From positions 29,225-93,224 of the forward strand of contig NW_019773518.1 of NCBI RefSeq assembly GCF_001039355.2: 64,000 bases of DNA. The letters run 5' to 3'. Within the stretch, counting starts at the first letter, position 1. Every line of letters starts with the position of its first letter. Below, in pieces: positions 12,249 through 35,872 of this stretch. Under the pieces are notes generated by a model. The model was not told the DNA's origin. It saw only the letters and a program-made list of their open reading frames with translations, and ran no database searches. Made by a program: the position numbers and the translations under genes. Origin of the DNA: Lingula anatina. Taxonomy: Eukaryota > Brachiopoda > Lingulata > Lingulida > Lingulidae.

Positions 12249-14310
12249 TAACACAAACACAAAGACAAACACACTAACTAGATCATCAGCAGGGCTCCTA
12301 TCAGTATATCTCAGAGGCAATTAGGGGTCTTCTACACAATTACACTGGGGGCGGATGTCATGCAAAGATGGTGCACACGTGGATTGTCAGACAAGCAAGC
12401 ACGGCACTCAGATACAGATAGATAGATAGATAGATAACAGAAAATTTTATTCTCATAACCATTACATCTTGTGTAGAGAAATGCTACAAAATTATAATTA
12501 TAATAATAATAATAATAAAGTAATTAAAGGTTCAGATGCTGGTCGAAGAGTCTATTCTTACTAATATTGCATTTATAAATTTTCCTAGATTTAAGAGCGG
12601 AATTTTATTTTTCAGATGTGAACAGTTGTTTATATTGAGTAACATCCGGGTCCCGGTAAAAATGTATTTCTAGAAATTTGTATCAGTGTGTCAGCAGACA
12701 AAATATTGGGTGGTAAATGCCAGTTAATTTTTCAATAGCTGTTGACAAATGAAACTATACTGGCCATCTTCCAAACTATTTTCGTTACAAAAATGACGAC
12801 ATCTGTGTTTTCTGGGTGTAAACACGCACGACAGTCAGAAAAGGGCACTTCACAATAAAGATAAGTCTTTTGTTCTCGAAATTGGCCGTGACATACGTCA
12901 GAAACCAAGCTCGTGTAGATTACATGTTTTCTGCTGCCGCATGGTGTATCAGGAGCAAAATTAATCCTCTTCAAGGCGGATAACAGCAATTACATTCGCC
13001 GTGTTTGTCGCTGGTATGAGGAATCTTATTAGCAATGGATTATTTGTAGGTCGTCTTGTCGAGGAATAGTTTATTTCTTGGAATGAGCTTTTCATTATAG
13101 GAATATTTTCTTTCTTCTTTGTCACAGATGTTTATGTTTTACTTGCAGTGTAAAAAGCCAACGTAGCATCGAGCTTGAAGATTAAGATTAACAAAAAATT
13201 GACCTAGCTTGGGCAAAATCTGAATTACCCCAAGATATAACCACATTTTCTAAGGTCAGTACCACATTGGCTATTTTGCTTCCAGTAAACAAAAAGAAAT
13301 AAAAAATCAATGTCACTCGGTTGACTTCAAATAAACTGGTTGTGTTTTTTTCTATGTGTGTTTGGTGAGATTTAGATTATGTAACACGCACATCTTCGGG
13401 CAAATAATCATTTTCAGGTTTCTTCTTTGTGTAATGTTTTCCACACTCTGTTCTTATGACGGCGTAAAACTGTAAAGAGTAAAAAAGCTGTTAATACGCT
13501 AAGTCCCTAAAAGAAAACATATCCTTCTTTCGCTGGATTGTTTAATACAATTCCAATGTTAATTGTAAATCACGTTTGTTGTATCTCCAAAAACACCGCA
13601 CGTTACTTTAAAAAAGCCATCAAAACCCAGGGGAGGGAAAACAACACTATGGTGGAAGCCGGTTTGGGGGATTTTAGATCACGATATCGCGTTTCCAGTG
13701 GTACTTGAGTACTTTGTTGTTTCGTTCTTCAGGGTTTTCTTCTCGGAAACAACCCCTTGGAAACCAAAGTGGAAGACGATCGTGTTTCCAGAAACAGGCG
13801 ACACGCAACCAAGATCCTTAAAAGCATTGTTAGAATAGCAAATACATTTTGTATACTTATGGTAAAAAAAGAAACCAACATTAAATCACGCTGTGTCAAT
13901 CATAAACGCGTTTTCTTTAAATTATACTCGTTCTTCGACTCATTGACTTTCTATGTCGTCGCCGCAAAACGCCCAAAACACAAATTACTCATATCCATAT
14001 GTTCGAATATATCACAGAAATGGTATAATTTTGAAAGCGACCTGTTCGTCGAAAGGGGAGCAGGTGGCTGATCGTGGCTTTTGGATTGGAAATTATGCCT
14101 AGATAGTTAAACACACTTCTGAATAATGTAATCCTAAAATTACAGAACACTTTAAGTACTAAAACATACTTCTGAATGATGTAATCCTAAAATAACAGAG
14201 CATTTAAAGAATTGTTGTTGAAATATCGATGTTGAAAATGCGACATTTTTTTCATTAGAAGACAGGGTATGTATATTTCACACGTACTTGTAAGTATTTT
14301 AGGCAGCAGT

Positions 14311-14467
14311 CAGAATAGGGCACTAACTAGGTCAAGGGCCAAATATGGCCGACCCACTTGAATACTTCCCAACGGGATATCTATTCAGTGTCTATTAGCG
14401 GATAAGACGGCAAGCTTTGTAGTGGGTCACCATATTTGACCCTTGGATAAGTTAGTCCCCTATTCTA
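14311..14467. mobile_element. MITE, family A copy 1
   Basis: The left end AGAATAGGGCACTAACTAGG and the right end GATAAGTTAGTCCCCTATTCT are inverted repeats; inside them, GGTCAAGGGCCAAATATGG on the left mirrors CCATATTTGACCCTTGG on the right. The core has GGGATATCTATTCAGTGTCTATTAGCGG (the TTCAGTGTCT part is shared by all copies). No coding capacity. Confidence 0.8.
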
Positions 14468-14899
14468 AATGGGGCCATAGTGCCATACTTCACTTTGTTT
14501 ACCTTCATCATCTTCCTCTATGCGTATTTATTTTCTTTTAAGCGTATATCGTGTTGTTCTGGACATGGCACCATTAAACATATCGTATTACTTTATAGAA
14601 AGAATATCACACATTTTCCTGGAAACGTCAACAAATTTATCTTCATTACCACCGTATACCATACACAAACCGTTCACAGATTATTTTCCTAAAATCTGCG
14701 TTAAATACCGGTTAATACCAGTTATGATGTCTCCAGCGTTTGAGCCAGTTTCGTATATATACAGACTTGACATTTAATATGGTCGGGTTTACAGTGTGTA
14801 AAATGAGCTATGCAGTGCTTTACAAATTTATTAATCTGTGGCAGAATGGCGCGAAAAAGACAGGCACTGCCAGACAGATAATTGCGCCAAACGAAACGG

Positions 14900-15990
14900 T
14901 CCGCACAGTTTTATAGAGTAATGCCCAGACTGATTTACCTACACAGAGGCCACACCCAATGTATCGAAATCTTACCACACCTTACAGGACCCACTGTCTT
15001 TCGGGATATGCTGTTGCAACTAAACAAAAACCACCCAGTCCGTTCAGAATGAAGGGTAAATTGCCACCAAAACGCATTTTTCAAGGCCCTTAGCGAACAC
15101 CAAACTGGATTGAGCAGGTTAGAATACCAGATAACCTCCGAGGAACTCACTGTAAACAGCAAAACATCGTCGAATGTTTCTCTAATGAAATGGAGACCTT
15201 GTCTGTATCTGGGTTGAACATTGAAATCTCGTGGCTTTCTTTATTGAGGTCAGATTTCACCTGTACCACTCAACAGTCAAAACAGAGCTTACAAACATCC
15301 AGAAGAGGCCAACGACGAAGCGTGTGCCGCGTCTAAAGTGACTAAGGTCATTAACAGCGTCAGTATTTGGAGTGGATACCACATTGGTGCCAAAACACCA
15401 ATGGAAGTCATCGACGAAAACCTGAACCAGATCAAATAAAGGAATAATATAAATAATCTGGGAACCACTTGGCTATCAATTGATAGGGGGCAACTTAGGA
15501 ACAATTTTAGGTTGCACGGTGAGATTACAGAGCACTTTCAATAGCAGATTACTTAAAGAACCAAGAGAATGAGCAGCTACCTTGGTCATCAAAACCGCCA
15601 TATTTGAACCACATAGACAATATGTGGGTAGGCCATTACTCGCCGAATCGATGGCCTACATGTCCTACAGCAAAACTGGACCAAATTGGACAGATTTTGA
15701 ACGATGCCTGGAATGTTATTCCAGATTGAACTTTAAAAACCTATCACAAGGAATCCCTTGTCACTTGAGAGCGCTGGTAGCAGCCAGAAGAGGTCAGGCA
15801 TAACAGCAACCGTTACTGTGACTAGACACTGACATGAGGGTCCTTTGTGGAGCGTGTAACTCTTTTACAGACAATAATTTGGAAAATATGGAGGTCCAAA
15901 ACATCTCTTTTAATGGTTGTCGTATGACATAGAATAGACAATGTGTTTTTGTTTGCTTCTCTAGGAGCACTACCCACATGAATCACTGCA
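14900..15990 (+). mobile_element. Tc1/mariner-like transposase relic
   Basis: Plus-strand frames give, in order, INSVSIWSGYHIGAKTP and IDENLNQIK (the family's SVMVWGxxxxxGxTPL region), then LPWSSKPPYLNHIDNMW (the WPAQSPDLNPIENLW motif around the third catalytic acidic residue, here with D), and LSQGIPCHLRALVAARRGQ (the C-terminal SMPRRLxAVIxARGG block). The motifs lie in different frames with stops between, so it is inactive. Element ends were not determined. Confidence 0.8.
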
Positions 15991-16166
15991 TATTACATAA
16001 TGCAGCAGCGCAACAAACCTGGTATTCAGTTAATTGGAAACGACACACCTGACTACACACTTCTCTATTCACATATCTTATATGAGATCGGACTTTTTTG
16101 AAAAAAAGAATGCATTTTTACTTAGGCATACCTTCGAAACTGAAATATTCCATATTAAATGTCAAG

Positions 16167-16169
<3 letters not shown>

Positions 16170-16254
<85 letters not shown>
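16170..16254. repeat. (TA)n microsatellite followed by poly-T
   Basis: About 35 TA units run directly into a T tract of about 16. Confidence 0.95.
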
Positions 16255-16679
16255 ACCGCTTTTGAAACTTAATTTCAAGCAATACAATGATGGCAAAGAT
16301 TACAAAAGCAAAAATACAATCTCTCACGAGAAGAATGTACTTCATGTTCTGACCTTTCATCAAACGAGAATGAAATTAATCTCATCGGATTTCAGAAACT
16401 GCATGACTAATCGCTTGCAATGATAATGTGAGGTCTGATTTTTTTATGTTTATTTCACCCTCAGGCTTTGAAGTCGAATTGCAACGGAATTAATATTATA
16501 GTTATAATACAAACACAACACAAGTACCACAGAAGAAGGGTACATTGACACTGCATTGGAGGCGGCGCTCTTGGAGTCCTGTAAATGGCTCGTTTGCGTA
16601 ATGGTAATCGAACTTGGGTAAAATTGAATCATTACCGAAACACATTCCATACAGTATGTTCTGCGATATTACTTAATGG

Positions 16680-16826
16680 CCGCATTCATAACCTATTTAT
16701 CAGCAGACATATAGGTCCGCGGATCAAATATGGCTAACCCACGTGAAAGCTTACCGCGTTATTCCCGCGGGGAATCTATTCAGTGTCTGTTAGGGGATTA
16801 TGCTAGGTTAGTCTGCGGATCAGCAT
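16680..16826. mobile_element. MITE, family A copy 2 (diverged)
   Basis: It carries the family ends (GGTCCGCGGATCAAATATGG left; GGTTAGTCTGCGGATCAGC right) and the core GGGGAATCTATTCAGTGTCTGTTAGGGGAT. The right half is shortened compared with the copies at 41305 and 44857. Confidence 0.7.
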
Positions 16827-17225
16827 GTTCTGGATACCCCCCATGAGACATCACTTCCCTTGTACTAATTGATTCTATAAAAGTAGGTCAGTTTTGAAAT
16901 AATTATACTTTAACTTCGTCACAAAAATATGAATAGGCGTTGTTGTTGTGCACTGCTTTGTCTTGCAAGTCAAAACCCTCAGCAAACGGGTCTAATGGAG
17001 TATACAGGTTCTTGCGAACACTTTCACAGATCAAGAAACGATGCAGAGCAGATCATTATTTATTCTCTTTCTCTGAGGAAAATAAGTCGATATATAATAT
17101 AACGTCAAGTTGCGATAAAGTAGTAAGCTTAAGTATTGACTTTTCATTAGGTGACATGTTTATATTTGCCATACATTATTGTCAGAGCACTATAATGATA
17201 GGGTTGACAAGGAAAGACAAAAAGT

Positions 17226-17294
17226 CTCTCTCTCTTTGCCCCCACTCCCTCTCTCTGTCTCTCTCTCTCTCTGTCTCTCTCTCTCTCTCTCTCC
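17226..17294. repeat. (CT)n-rich tract
   Basis: A CT repeat interrupted by TGCCCCCA and GT units, about 440 bases upstream of the first exon of the plus-strand gene. Confidence 0.9.
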
Positions 17295-17399
17295 CTCGAT
17301 ATAAATGCTTTGTTCGTACATTTTGCTTTAGTTCGTGTGTCTTTTTCGTCATCTCGTAAACAATGTCTGAAAACTAACAAGCGCGCTTTTCACAGTATT

Positions 17400-17730
17400 A
17401 ACGCCACGACGTCTGTGATTGGCTGAATCCAATTGCAAGCATTGACAAATGTGAGAGAAACGCGTATAACATCTACGCCAGCGACAGCCGTTATTCACCG
17501 CCGTTCAACCAACGCCTTCACAGTACACAGGGACCGCTCGACAACGACATCGCCAAACGGAGAAGAATAGTTTTTGACAGGTGGCGGAAACAAGCCAAGA
17601 AGAAACAAAAGAAGGTCGATTTGTTTTCTAAACTGACTGAAGCCAGAATTCCTAGTGACGCGTACCTGGCTATATTTTTACTCAGTATAATACCACATTG
17701 AATTAGAGGGTTTCTAGAGGTTTTTCAAGG
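17400..17730 (+). promoter_or_regulatory. Probable promoter/5' UTR of the plus-strand membrane-protein gene
   Basis: This stretch is richer in CG dinucleotides than its surroundings and has an inverted CCAAT box pair (GATTGG at 17417-17422 and CCAAT at 17429-17433) about 300 bases before the first ATG. The transcription start is not defined. The 5' UTR reading up to the ATG at 17731 shows no strong upstream splice acceptor. Confidence 0.35.
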
Positions 17731-28248
<10,518 letters not shown>

Positions 28249-28251
<3 letters not shown>

Positions 28252-28390
28252 TTAGCGAAGTGTGACGTCGCAGTTCCAAAACAAGATTTCACTGGAAAAC
28301 TATGGCGACGAAATTGCGATCTAATACACTAGAGTTGTGTGATTCTTTATGTTATAGTTGAAAACAGAATATACAAATTAAATATTTTGC
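28249..28390 (+). other. Terminal exon / 3' UTR start, copy A
   Basis: The acceptor TTGTTCTTTGTTTTCAG ends at 28248 and the exon begins AATTTAGCG. With the single T left from exon 7 it makes TAA at the junction. ATTAAA at 28377-28382 is a possible variant polyadenylation signal; an AATAAA lies farther on near 29075. The same arrangement is at 33715 in copy B. Confidence 0.45.
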
Positions 28391-28964
28391 TCAATAGGAG
28401 GTATCTTGTGAAAAAAAAATAGAATGTTGATTTATAATTTTGGAGATAAACGTGTTATTTTAATCCAAAGAGGGAAAGGTTAATTTTTTATCAGCAGACT
28501 TTTTTCTGTTTTTGCAAATTTTTCCTTTACATGAGGTATTATTAATACAAAATATTATTACAATATTAAAATATTAATACAAAATACTTCAGTATGGAAA
28601 GGGAGATTAACGACAATATACAGTACAACATGCACGACATTTTCTGAATGAACTGGAGATTTGAAGTCAGGAACACTTATCCTTAATACAAAATTCAAAA
28701 ACTGAAAAGGAACCAACATAGACAACAAACCAGAAAGCAATTTAATTTTACTTCTCTACTTTTGATTTTAGGTAAAATTTAAGGTTTTGTCTTGTTTTAA
28801 ACTGATGCGATTTGATAGCTATTCGCACATATATATGCATATATATATATATATTTATGTATACGGATTTCAGAGAAACAGTCATATAAGATTCTTTAAG
28901 AGATATCATGCACGTAAAACCTTAATGTATTAAAAATAATCTTAACACCTTTCTGTAAATCACC

Positions 28965-28968
<4 letters not shown>

Positions 28969-29030
<62 letters not shown>
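28969..29030. repeat. (TA)n microsatellite, long in copy A
   Basis: About 30 TA units. The matching site in copy B (about 34438-34451) has only about 6 units. Confidence 0.95.
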
Positions 29031-29032
<2 letters not shown>

Positions 29033-29304
29033 AAGTCTTTGTCCCATTTTTACTTTTTAATTTTTGGCTTTCAAATAAAATTTATCAGGCCCCATCTCCA
29101 AAAGATAGTGACCCAAAAGTTAGACAAACGGGTTTATAGGTAGTTATTTTGTCAACTGTACTGACTATGATATATCTTCGTGATTAAGAGAAACGTGTTT
29201 GGATGACAGGGGAACTTTTAAAGAAAATGCAAAATTAATATTCAATCGGCATCTTGTGTCTTACATATTTTATAATTTTTGCGTTAAGGTTGTTGAGGGG
29301 AGGA

Positions 29305-29322
29305 ANTAGCCCCGGTCTCCCC
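29305..29322. other. Junction of the duplicated blocks with an ambiguous base
   Basis: The joint holds an N at 29306 and a filler (TAGCCCCGGTCTCCCC) found in neither copy at that place. It is the only ambiguous base I noticed, which points to an assembly join or low-quality read end. Confidence 0.8.
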
Positions 29323-29626
29323 TACTTGCTGCAACCTTCCCTCAGCTGGATAAAAGCACCCCAACCGCCAATTCCCCAACTGCCACCTCCGTTGTCCAAA
29401 ACTGAAGTTCCTGTTCTTAACTATACACATTTGTGTGAGTCCTTCATTCCGTTCCCTTGCGCTGGTTAATTTCTTCAACATAAAGCGTCACCTTCAAACG
29501 ATCACGTACATACGGTTGGATCAGGTTGTAACGTGATCGCTATAATGTCAATTTTATTCAGCTCACGGTGTGTCACTAAAACCGCTTACGCCTGAGCAGA
29601 GAACGTTAAATATCATTGTCTTCCAG

Positions 29627-30370
29627 GAGGCAGAAGACAAGAAAGACAAAATGGCGTACGAAAATGATTCTGAGAAGGGAGATAATGAACCTGAAAAGTG
29701 TGAAAAGAACGAAAATGAGGAGAATGAAAAAAACGCCAAGAATGGAAGTATCAAAAGCAAGAAAAAAATCAAGACTGGTGAGATTTTTTTTCATTGAAAA
29801 CCTGTTACCAAATAGATGCAAATCACATACACTTAAACAGATACTCCTGAATGGGAAAAAAACACTTAAAATGAGTAGAAGTAATATTTATAAATATATT
29901 CATACATTAAGGGAATACGAGCCATACACTCCAGTATGATAGCGACTCTCACTGCCATCTTTCTTATTTTCTCTGTCTCTCTCTGGTAAATAACACTATT
30001 TCACCGCAAACCAAGTTATTATTGTGTTTACTTTCTGTCAAAACCTACCTTATTTAATCTACCACTATTTTATTAGATTTTATTTCCGTATGTCAGGCTG
30101 TGGATATTACATTCAATCTGATGGTACTGCATTAACTACCGGAAAATAGTTGACGGTCTTTATTTGGTTTGTATGTCCGCCAGATTTTTTAATCATTGAT
30201 CTTCCTTTAGACGGAGACGCAGAAGGTGGGAACAATGGCGAGTATACGGAGGAGGAGCTGGCCGAATTGGAAGCCATCGAGAAGGAAAATAAGAATGATT
30301 GTTACTACGTGCTGTTGGCGATTATCTTGGGAATGGGGCTCTTTGGGGTGTTGGTTTATTTCTCCGGTGA

Positions 30371-30432
<62 letters not shown>

Positions 30433-30903
30433 CTGTAAATTCTAGCACATATTTACACAGAGATTTACAAAAGGAGAGGGAATAATGGTTTAAGTGTAAT
30501 ATATACACATCTATACTGTTCAAATTACTTTCTTATCGAACTTTTTAAACTGTATGCTGTATATACATTTGGTGCCCAAACGTGATTTATAGAACGATCT
30601 TACATGCACGTATTTCTTTTCGTATCATAGGTATTTTTTAATCTTTTAGACTTCAACTTATTTGTGCAAACATACGAGTCCCGTTCATATACGTCCTGAC
30701 AAATGCTGCTTATGAAACTGATTTCTTTCTGGTTTTTTTCTTATTTTTTCAGTTCAAAGCTTTTTCCTGGAGCAGAAGATACCTGCAGCAGGTTACAACG
30801 GTGTGTCTTCCCCTTTCTCTCTTTGTCTCTCTTAGTGTCCCTCTCTCTATCTCTCGTTCTCTCTCTCTCTCTTTCTCTCACTCTCTCTCTCTCTCTCTCT
30901 CTG

Positions 30904-30946
<43 letters not shown>

Positions 30947-33717
30947 ACTTCCAATTAAAATGACCAAATAGGAGTAAAATTGACGCCTGGCCAATAAAAT
31001 TTTGTATCCGTCATCAGTCCCTGGACACTTTCTGCCTTAGTCCCGCTGGACTTTGAACACTGGCGTATATACTACTGTTATTCCCTATCAACTTATCGTT
31101 GCTTTATCCTTAATTAAGCCTCTCTGTCGCCGCCTAACACTACCATGATACCGAATACCACTATCACCGACGCCAAGACGACTACGACTTCTACTACTAC
31201 TACTACTGCGCCGGTGCCTGCGTTGTTCAACTCGCGTTTTGGGGGTAAGTTGACAGACTCAAGCGCACAAAAGGATTGCATAAGCTGAGAAAAAACCATA
31301 GACCTTCAACACATATAAAGAAAGTTTTGGTCGCCTGTGGTACTTTAATTTACACGCTAACTAAAGGAAAACTAAGTAAGTCTGTTCATTGATTGCATTC
31401 AACGAGCATTCCCGTAGAGTTAGTGCGGACTAGCTAGTGCGATAGATTTATTGTGAACGCATCCCTCATTTTACTGATAGGGAAAGTGATACGGTGTCGT
31501 GTAAAACGTCTGCTTTATTTCAGGTGATCGCTCAGCACTTACGAGGCAAGCATCACCCATGCGACTTGCACCTCAAGGTTAGTCAGTTTTCATTTTTTGA
31601 AGGCCCTGCGTTTTTTGTTTTTATATTCTATATATCTATTTGGCGAGCCCTATTTATCTGTTTCGCGGAAATCGATTGCTTCGATTACGGTACTAGTGCA
31701 ATGTGAGCATTGTGTAATTGACTTATTACACTGGAAACAGTTCGGTTTTTTCTATTTGCGCGACGGTTCCTTGTGGCGTCTCTTGTTTCATCGAGGCATA
31801 CAGTTATGATATACTTACCGTCACCACGGAAGGTTATGGACAGAAAATTATACCGTCAAAGAAAATGTCCGATATTGTGTGTTTATTTGCTAATTTCTAT
31901 TTCAGAATAAATCGCACTAGCTTGTTTTGTTAGCAAGCAGTCAGACGAAGGCTCAGCCTCAAATTTGTGTAGTTTGAAAATTGTTTTTTACCTGTAATAC
32001 AAACAGGATGGAGTCTGGGCAGTAGATTCAGTAGATTCAGCTGTCCAACAGTTTGCAGTCAGAGGTCAATTCTTTTGCAAGTCTTCAGTAGAATCGGACC
32101 TTGATCTCTTTCTGATTTTGCAGATGACGTTGCCAGTGCATCTACAACTACCACCGCCGCCCCAACTACTGCCAGAGCACGTCAACCGGAAACGAGGATG
32201 CTGAGGAGATTGACACCATGTGAGTAGAATCTCTCTCTCTCTCTCTCTCTCTCTCGATATGCTTGGGACATTCATTTTTGATGCCCATGTATATTCTCTA
32301 CCCTCTACCAGGGCCACAGATTGATTTTTCACAAGATATTAACAGATATGTCTTTGGTTAAATAGATGGCTTATCTCTGTACTGTGACCCTGTGCTGAAA
32401 TCTCAAGGATGATTACATGGCTGGTAACTGTTTGCATAACTACTCAGGCACTGTCATTTAGCAAGTCCCTGCCAAGTCCCCTTGACAGTAATCAAGACAG
32501 TTAATTGCTCATTTGTGACAACAAAAACAGACCTTTAGCAGACAGACAAGACAAGGCAGGTTACGTAACAAGCTTTAATTACATTGGCGCGAAGCCCATG
32601 TCTCACTGAGCTCCTGCAGAGCAGGTACAATGGCATCTGCGCGCGTGCAGATTTAATTGCTCCCATCTGACCAAACTTTACAGGGTCGCCTCAGCACAAA
32701 TGTCCACAACAATAACTGCAGCCCTGCGGCCTAAATATTTTCCATCAGCAGCAGTACACGAACGTTTACTGTGTAAAGCGAATTATCCACCCACTTACGA
32801 ACACATGCACATGACATTATGGCGACATGCTTTGCTTTATTCACTGCGCCTTATGCATCTACATGGGCGGAGGAAATTGTAGAATAGAAGTGTAACTATA
32901 GTTACTTATGCTATTAAGCAATGATACAATCTGATTAATCATAAAATAATGGAGATATTTGTCTGAGCCCAAGTCATAGTTACTTGTGAACTCCCTGTAG
33001 ATACAGCACTGTTGTCTAGATATCTCTTTGTAAGGGCAATGTGCTAATGCAATCGGGGTTTCGTTCTTTTGGCATTTCGTAATAATGACAAACTTTTATC
33101 TATTGTCCCTTGGCCAAAGTTTGTATGGTGTTTTGAAAATATCTAGTATAATGTAGTTCGCAGGTCGTTGTAAGGGGGGCACTTTGTAAGAAAGTGATTT
33201 TCATCTTTAGTTTTGTCTTTGGGGCAAACCGAGGTAGGTTTTTTATCTTCCTGTTTCAATGTGGAGGTTATGCCCACCATTCGAAACAACTTACTGTGTT
33301 TCTTTTTGCAGCATTCTTTAAAACATCCAGATATTCTTTTTTTGCGTGCATGTTTGAATTGATGGTTCTAAGTGAAGATTTTCCCGCAAATTCACTGTGC
33401 CAGTTTTGTATGATAATCTGTCCTCTGAAGATACTGAGGAATTTTACATGTGTTGTCTGGTTTGGACATACAATTCCAAATCCATTTCAAATGCGAGTTT
33501 CATGATACCTTCACTGCATGAAAGGTTATTTCCTTTCATGTTTGATAACATTTGTGTTAAGAGCAATTTGAAATAATCGATTTCATCTAGAAATGCTTAA
33601 GTAAATTACTATCATCCAAGTGTAATATTTTAAGTACATGCATATGTGCACTCTGAACGGTAACTCTGTCACTCTGGAAGGCATTGATTGTTCTGTGTTG
33701 TTCTTTGTTTTCAGAAT
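29627..33717 (+). CDS. Duplicate exons 2-8 of the membrane-protein gene (copy B, no exon 1)
   Basis: Exons: 29627-29777, 30211-30366, 30753-30800, 31119-31244, 31524-31577, 32124-32219, and the terminal exon from 33715. All splice sites and phases match copy A. Only five coding differences were found, and only one changes a residue: GTC to ATC in the membrane span (Val to Ile). The others are silent (for example GCG/GCA, TCT/TCC and GCT/GCG in Ala and Ser codons, ACA/ACG in exon 7). There is no second copy of the first exon or promoter between the blocks, so copy B could be expressed only through splicing from the shared exon 1. If the duplication is an assembly artefact, this is the other allele. 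Confidence 0.6.
30373..30430. repeat. (AT)n microsatellite beside the exon 3 donor, copy B only
   Basis: About 28 AT units begin 7 bases after the exon 3 donor GTGAGT. In copy A the same place reads GTGAGTGATATACATTATC with no expansion. Confidence 0.95.
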
Positions 33718-35669
33718 TTAGCGAAGTGTGACGTCGCAGTTCCAACACAAGATTTCAATGGAAAACTATGGCGACGAAATTGCGCTCTAATACACTAGAG
33801 TTGTGTGATTCTTTATGTTATAGATGAAAAAAGAATAGACAAATTAAATATTTTGCTCAATAGGAGGTATCTTGTGAAAAAAAATAGAATGTTGATTTAT
33901 AATTTTGGAGATAAACGTGTTTTTTTAATCCAAAGAGAGAAAGGTTAATTTTTTATCAGCATACTTTTTTCCGTTTTTGCAAATTTTTCCTTTACATTAG
34001 GTATTATTAATACAAAATATTATTACAATATTAAAATATTAATACAAAATACTTCAGTATGGAAAGGGAGATTAACCACATTATACAGTACAACATGTAC
34101 GACATTTCCTGAATGATCTGGAGATTTGAAGTCAGGAACACTTTATCCTTAATACAAAATTCAAAAACTGAAAAGGAACCAACATAGACAACAAACCAGA
34201 AAGCAATTTAATTTTACTTCTCTACTTTTGATTTTAAGTGAAATTTAAGGTTTTGTCTTGTTTTAAACTTATGCGATTTGATAGCTATTCGCACATATAT
34301 ATGCATATATATTTATTTATGTATACGGATTTCAGAGAAACAGTCATATAAGATTCTTTAAGAGATATCATGCACGTAAAACCTTTATGTATTAAAAACA
34401 ATCTTAACACCTTTCTGTAAATCACCAAGTAAATCATCATATATATATATGATAAGTCTTTGTCCCATTTTTACTTTTTCATTTTTAGCTTTCAAGTAAA
34501 ATTTATCAGGCTTCGTCTCCAAAAGATAGTGACCCAAAGGTTAGACAAACGGGTTTATAGGTAGTTATTTTGTCAACTGTACTGAATATGATATATCTTG
34601 GTGATTAACAGAAACGTGTTTGAATGACAGGGGAACTTTTAAAGAAAATGCAAAATTAATATTCAATCGGCATCTTGTGTCTTACATATTTTATAATTTT
34701 TGCGTTAAGATTGTTGAGGGGAGGGATTTAGAAGTACTCATTTCCTTTAAAATATTTTTACTCGGTTCGTTTTTAGCGCACTGCAGTAGTAAAGATGCTT
34801 TGTAGATTAGATATTGTCTTCAGTTGTACTGATAGGAAAGCAACCGGTTCTTAGTAACGTATAAACTCGCTTATTCTAGTGTGATACTTATTTCGAATGA
34901 GACTTGATAAATCCAGATCCTCTCTAAATCAATGGCACTAAAACCTTCATATAAAGCCGGTTGTTTGGACAAGAATATAAAAAAAAATTGACTTAGGATT
35001 TAAAATTCTGAATGAGTGGGTTCTTGGTTCCTTAATGTGTAAACTAAATCATTGATTTGAGTATGACACTAAAATCAGTGTGAAAATCTATAGCTATAGT
35101 AGTGTGAAAACGTATCAAATGTGCACACAGACAGAAACTAATACACACGCGCGCAGGTACGATCTGCAATGTTTTTACTTTGTAATTATAACCTCTATAA
35201 TTTTCCACGAAGTTGAATGTTAGAATTAGTTTGAGGGGGTGAAATGAGTCAAAACTATGTGATAGCTGCCTAAATCATCACTGAAATGTCTGTCAACGTG
35301 CAATAATAACACAGCTATTCGTGAAGCACTTACCGCACAAAATGCTGTATTATATCTAACCTATGTTTCATATTCGGAATTATGTTGTTTCATAATTTTT
35401 TTTTTGATTTTTTTAATCGAAAGGGATACATGAAGATTTTTTAAGAATGGCGTCATTTGCTTTCATTTGGTGAGATTCATGTTAAGGGCAGAACACGCAA
35501 AGACGACCGGGAGTGACCGGTAGCATTATATTTGTTGTCTTCTGAGATGATGCAAAGCGCTAGTAGGGCAGAAAAGACCTTGTCAACAATGCATTTCTGA
35601 CAGAGTTCTTCTGAAAGTGAGGCATAATGACGTCATTGTGAAATCTCTGGCAGATATACATAATACTAA

Positions 35670-35872
35670 GATCCAACTGTGATGGGGATTCTCCCTAAGT
35701 GCACTCAATGTAATCGGTTTTAATGTCTGCCACGCCTCCTCGGGCTACAAGGGGGTAAGTAAGCCGAACGCACACACAAATGAATTACCCGCTAGCCACC
35801 AAGGAGATGTGTCAAATAATTAAGCTGATTACACTGAATGCAATTAGTGATAATTCCCTGCAGAGTTGGATC
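35670..35872. mobile_element. MITE with GATCCAACT ends
   Basis: The left end GATCCAACTGTGATGGGGAT and the inverted right end AATTCCCTGCAGAGTTGGATC, plus internal CACTCAATGTAATCGG against CTGATTACACTGAATGC, form an imperfect hairpin of about 200 bases. Confidence 0.7.

Larger units (their letters stand above)
10000..14300. other. Gene-free stretch with simple repeats
   Basis: No open frame with a recognisable motif or splice context was found. It contains poly-A at 10010-10034, (AAAC)n near 10472-10490, (CT)n at about 12005-12054, (AAAT)n at about 12200-12248, (GATA)n at about 12414-12436 and a short imperfect direct repeat at about 14104-14206 (ACTTCTGAATAATGTAATCC versus ACTTCTGAATGATGTAATCC). 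Confidence 0.6.
29323..34725. repeat. Tandem duplicated block, copy B
   Basis: Second copy of the block at 23848. It ends at GTTGTTGAGG-type sequence (TTGTTGAGGGGAGGG), after which unique sequence follows. Differences from copy A are scattered single bases and repeat-length changes, with no rearrangement. Confidence 0.95.
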
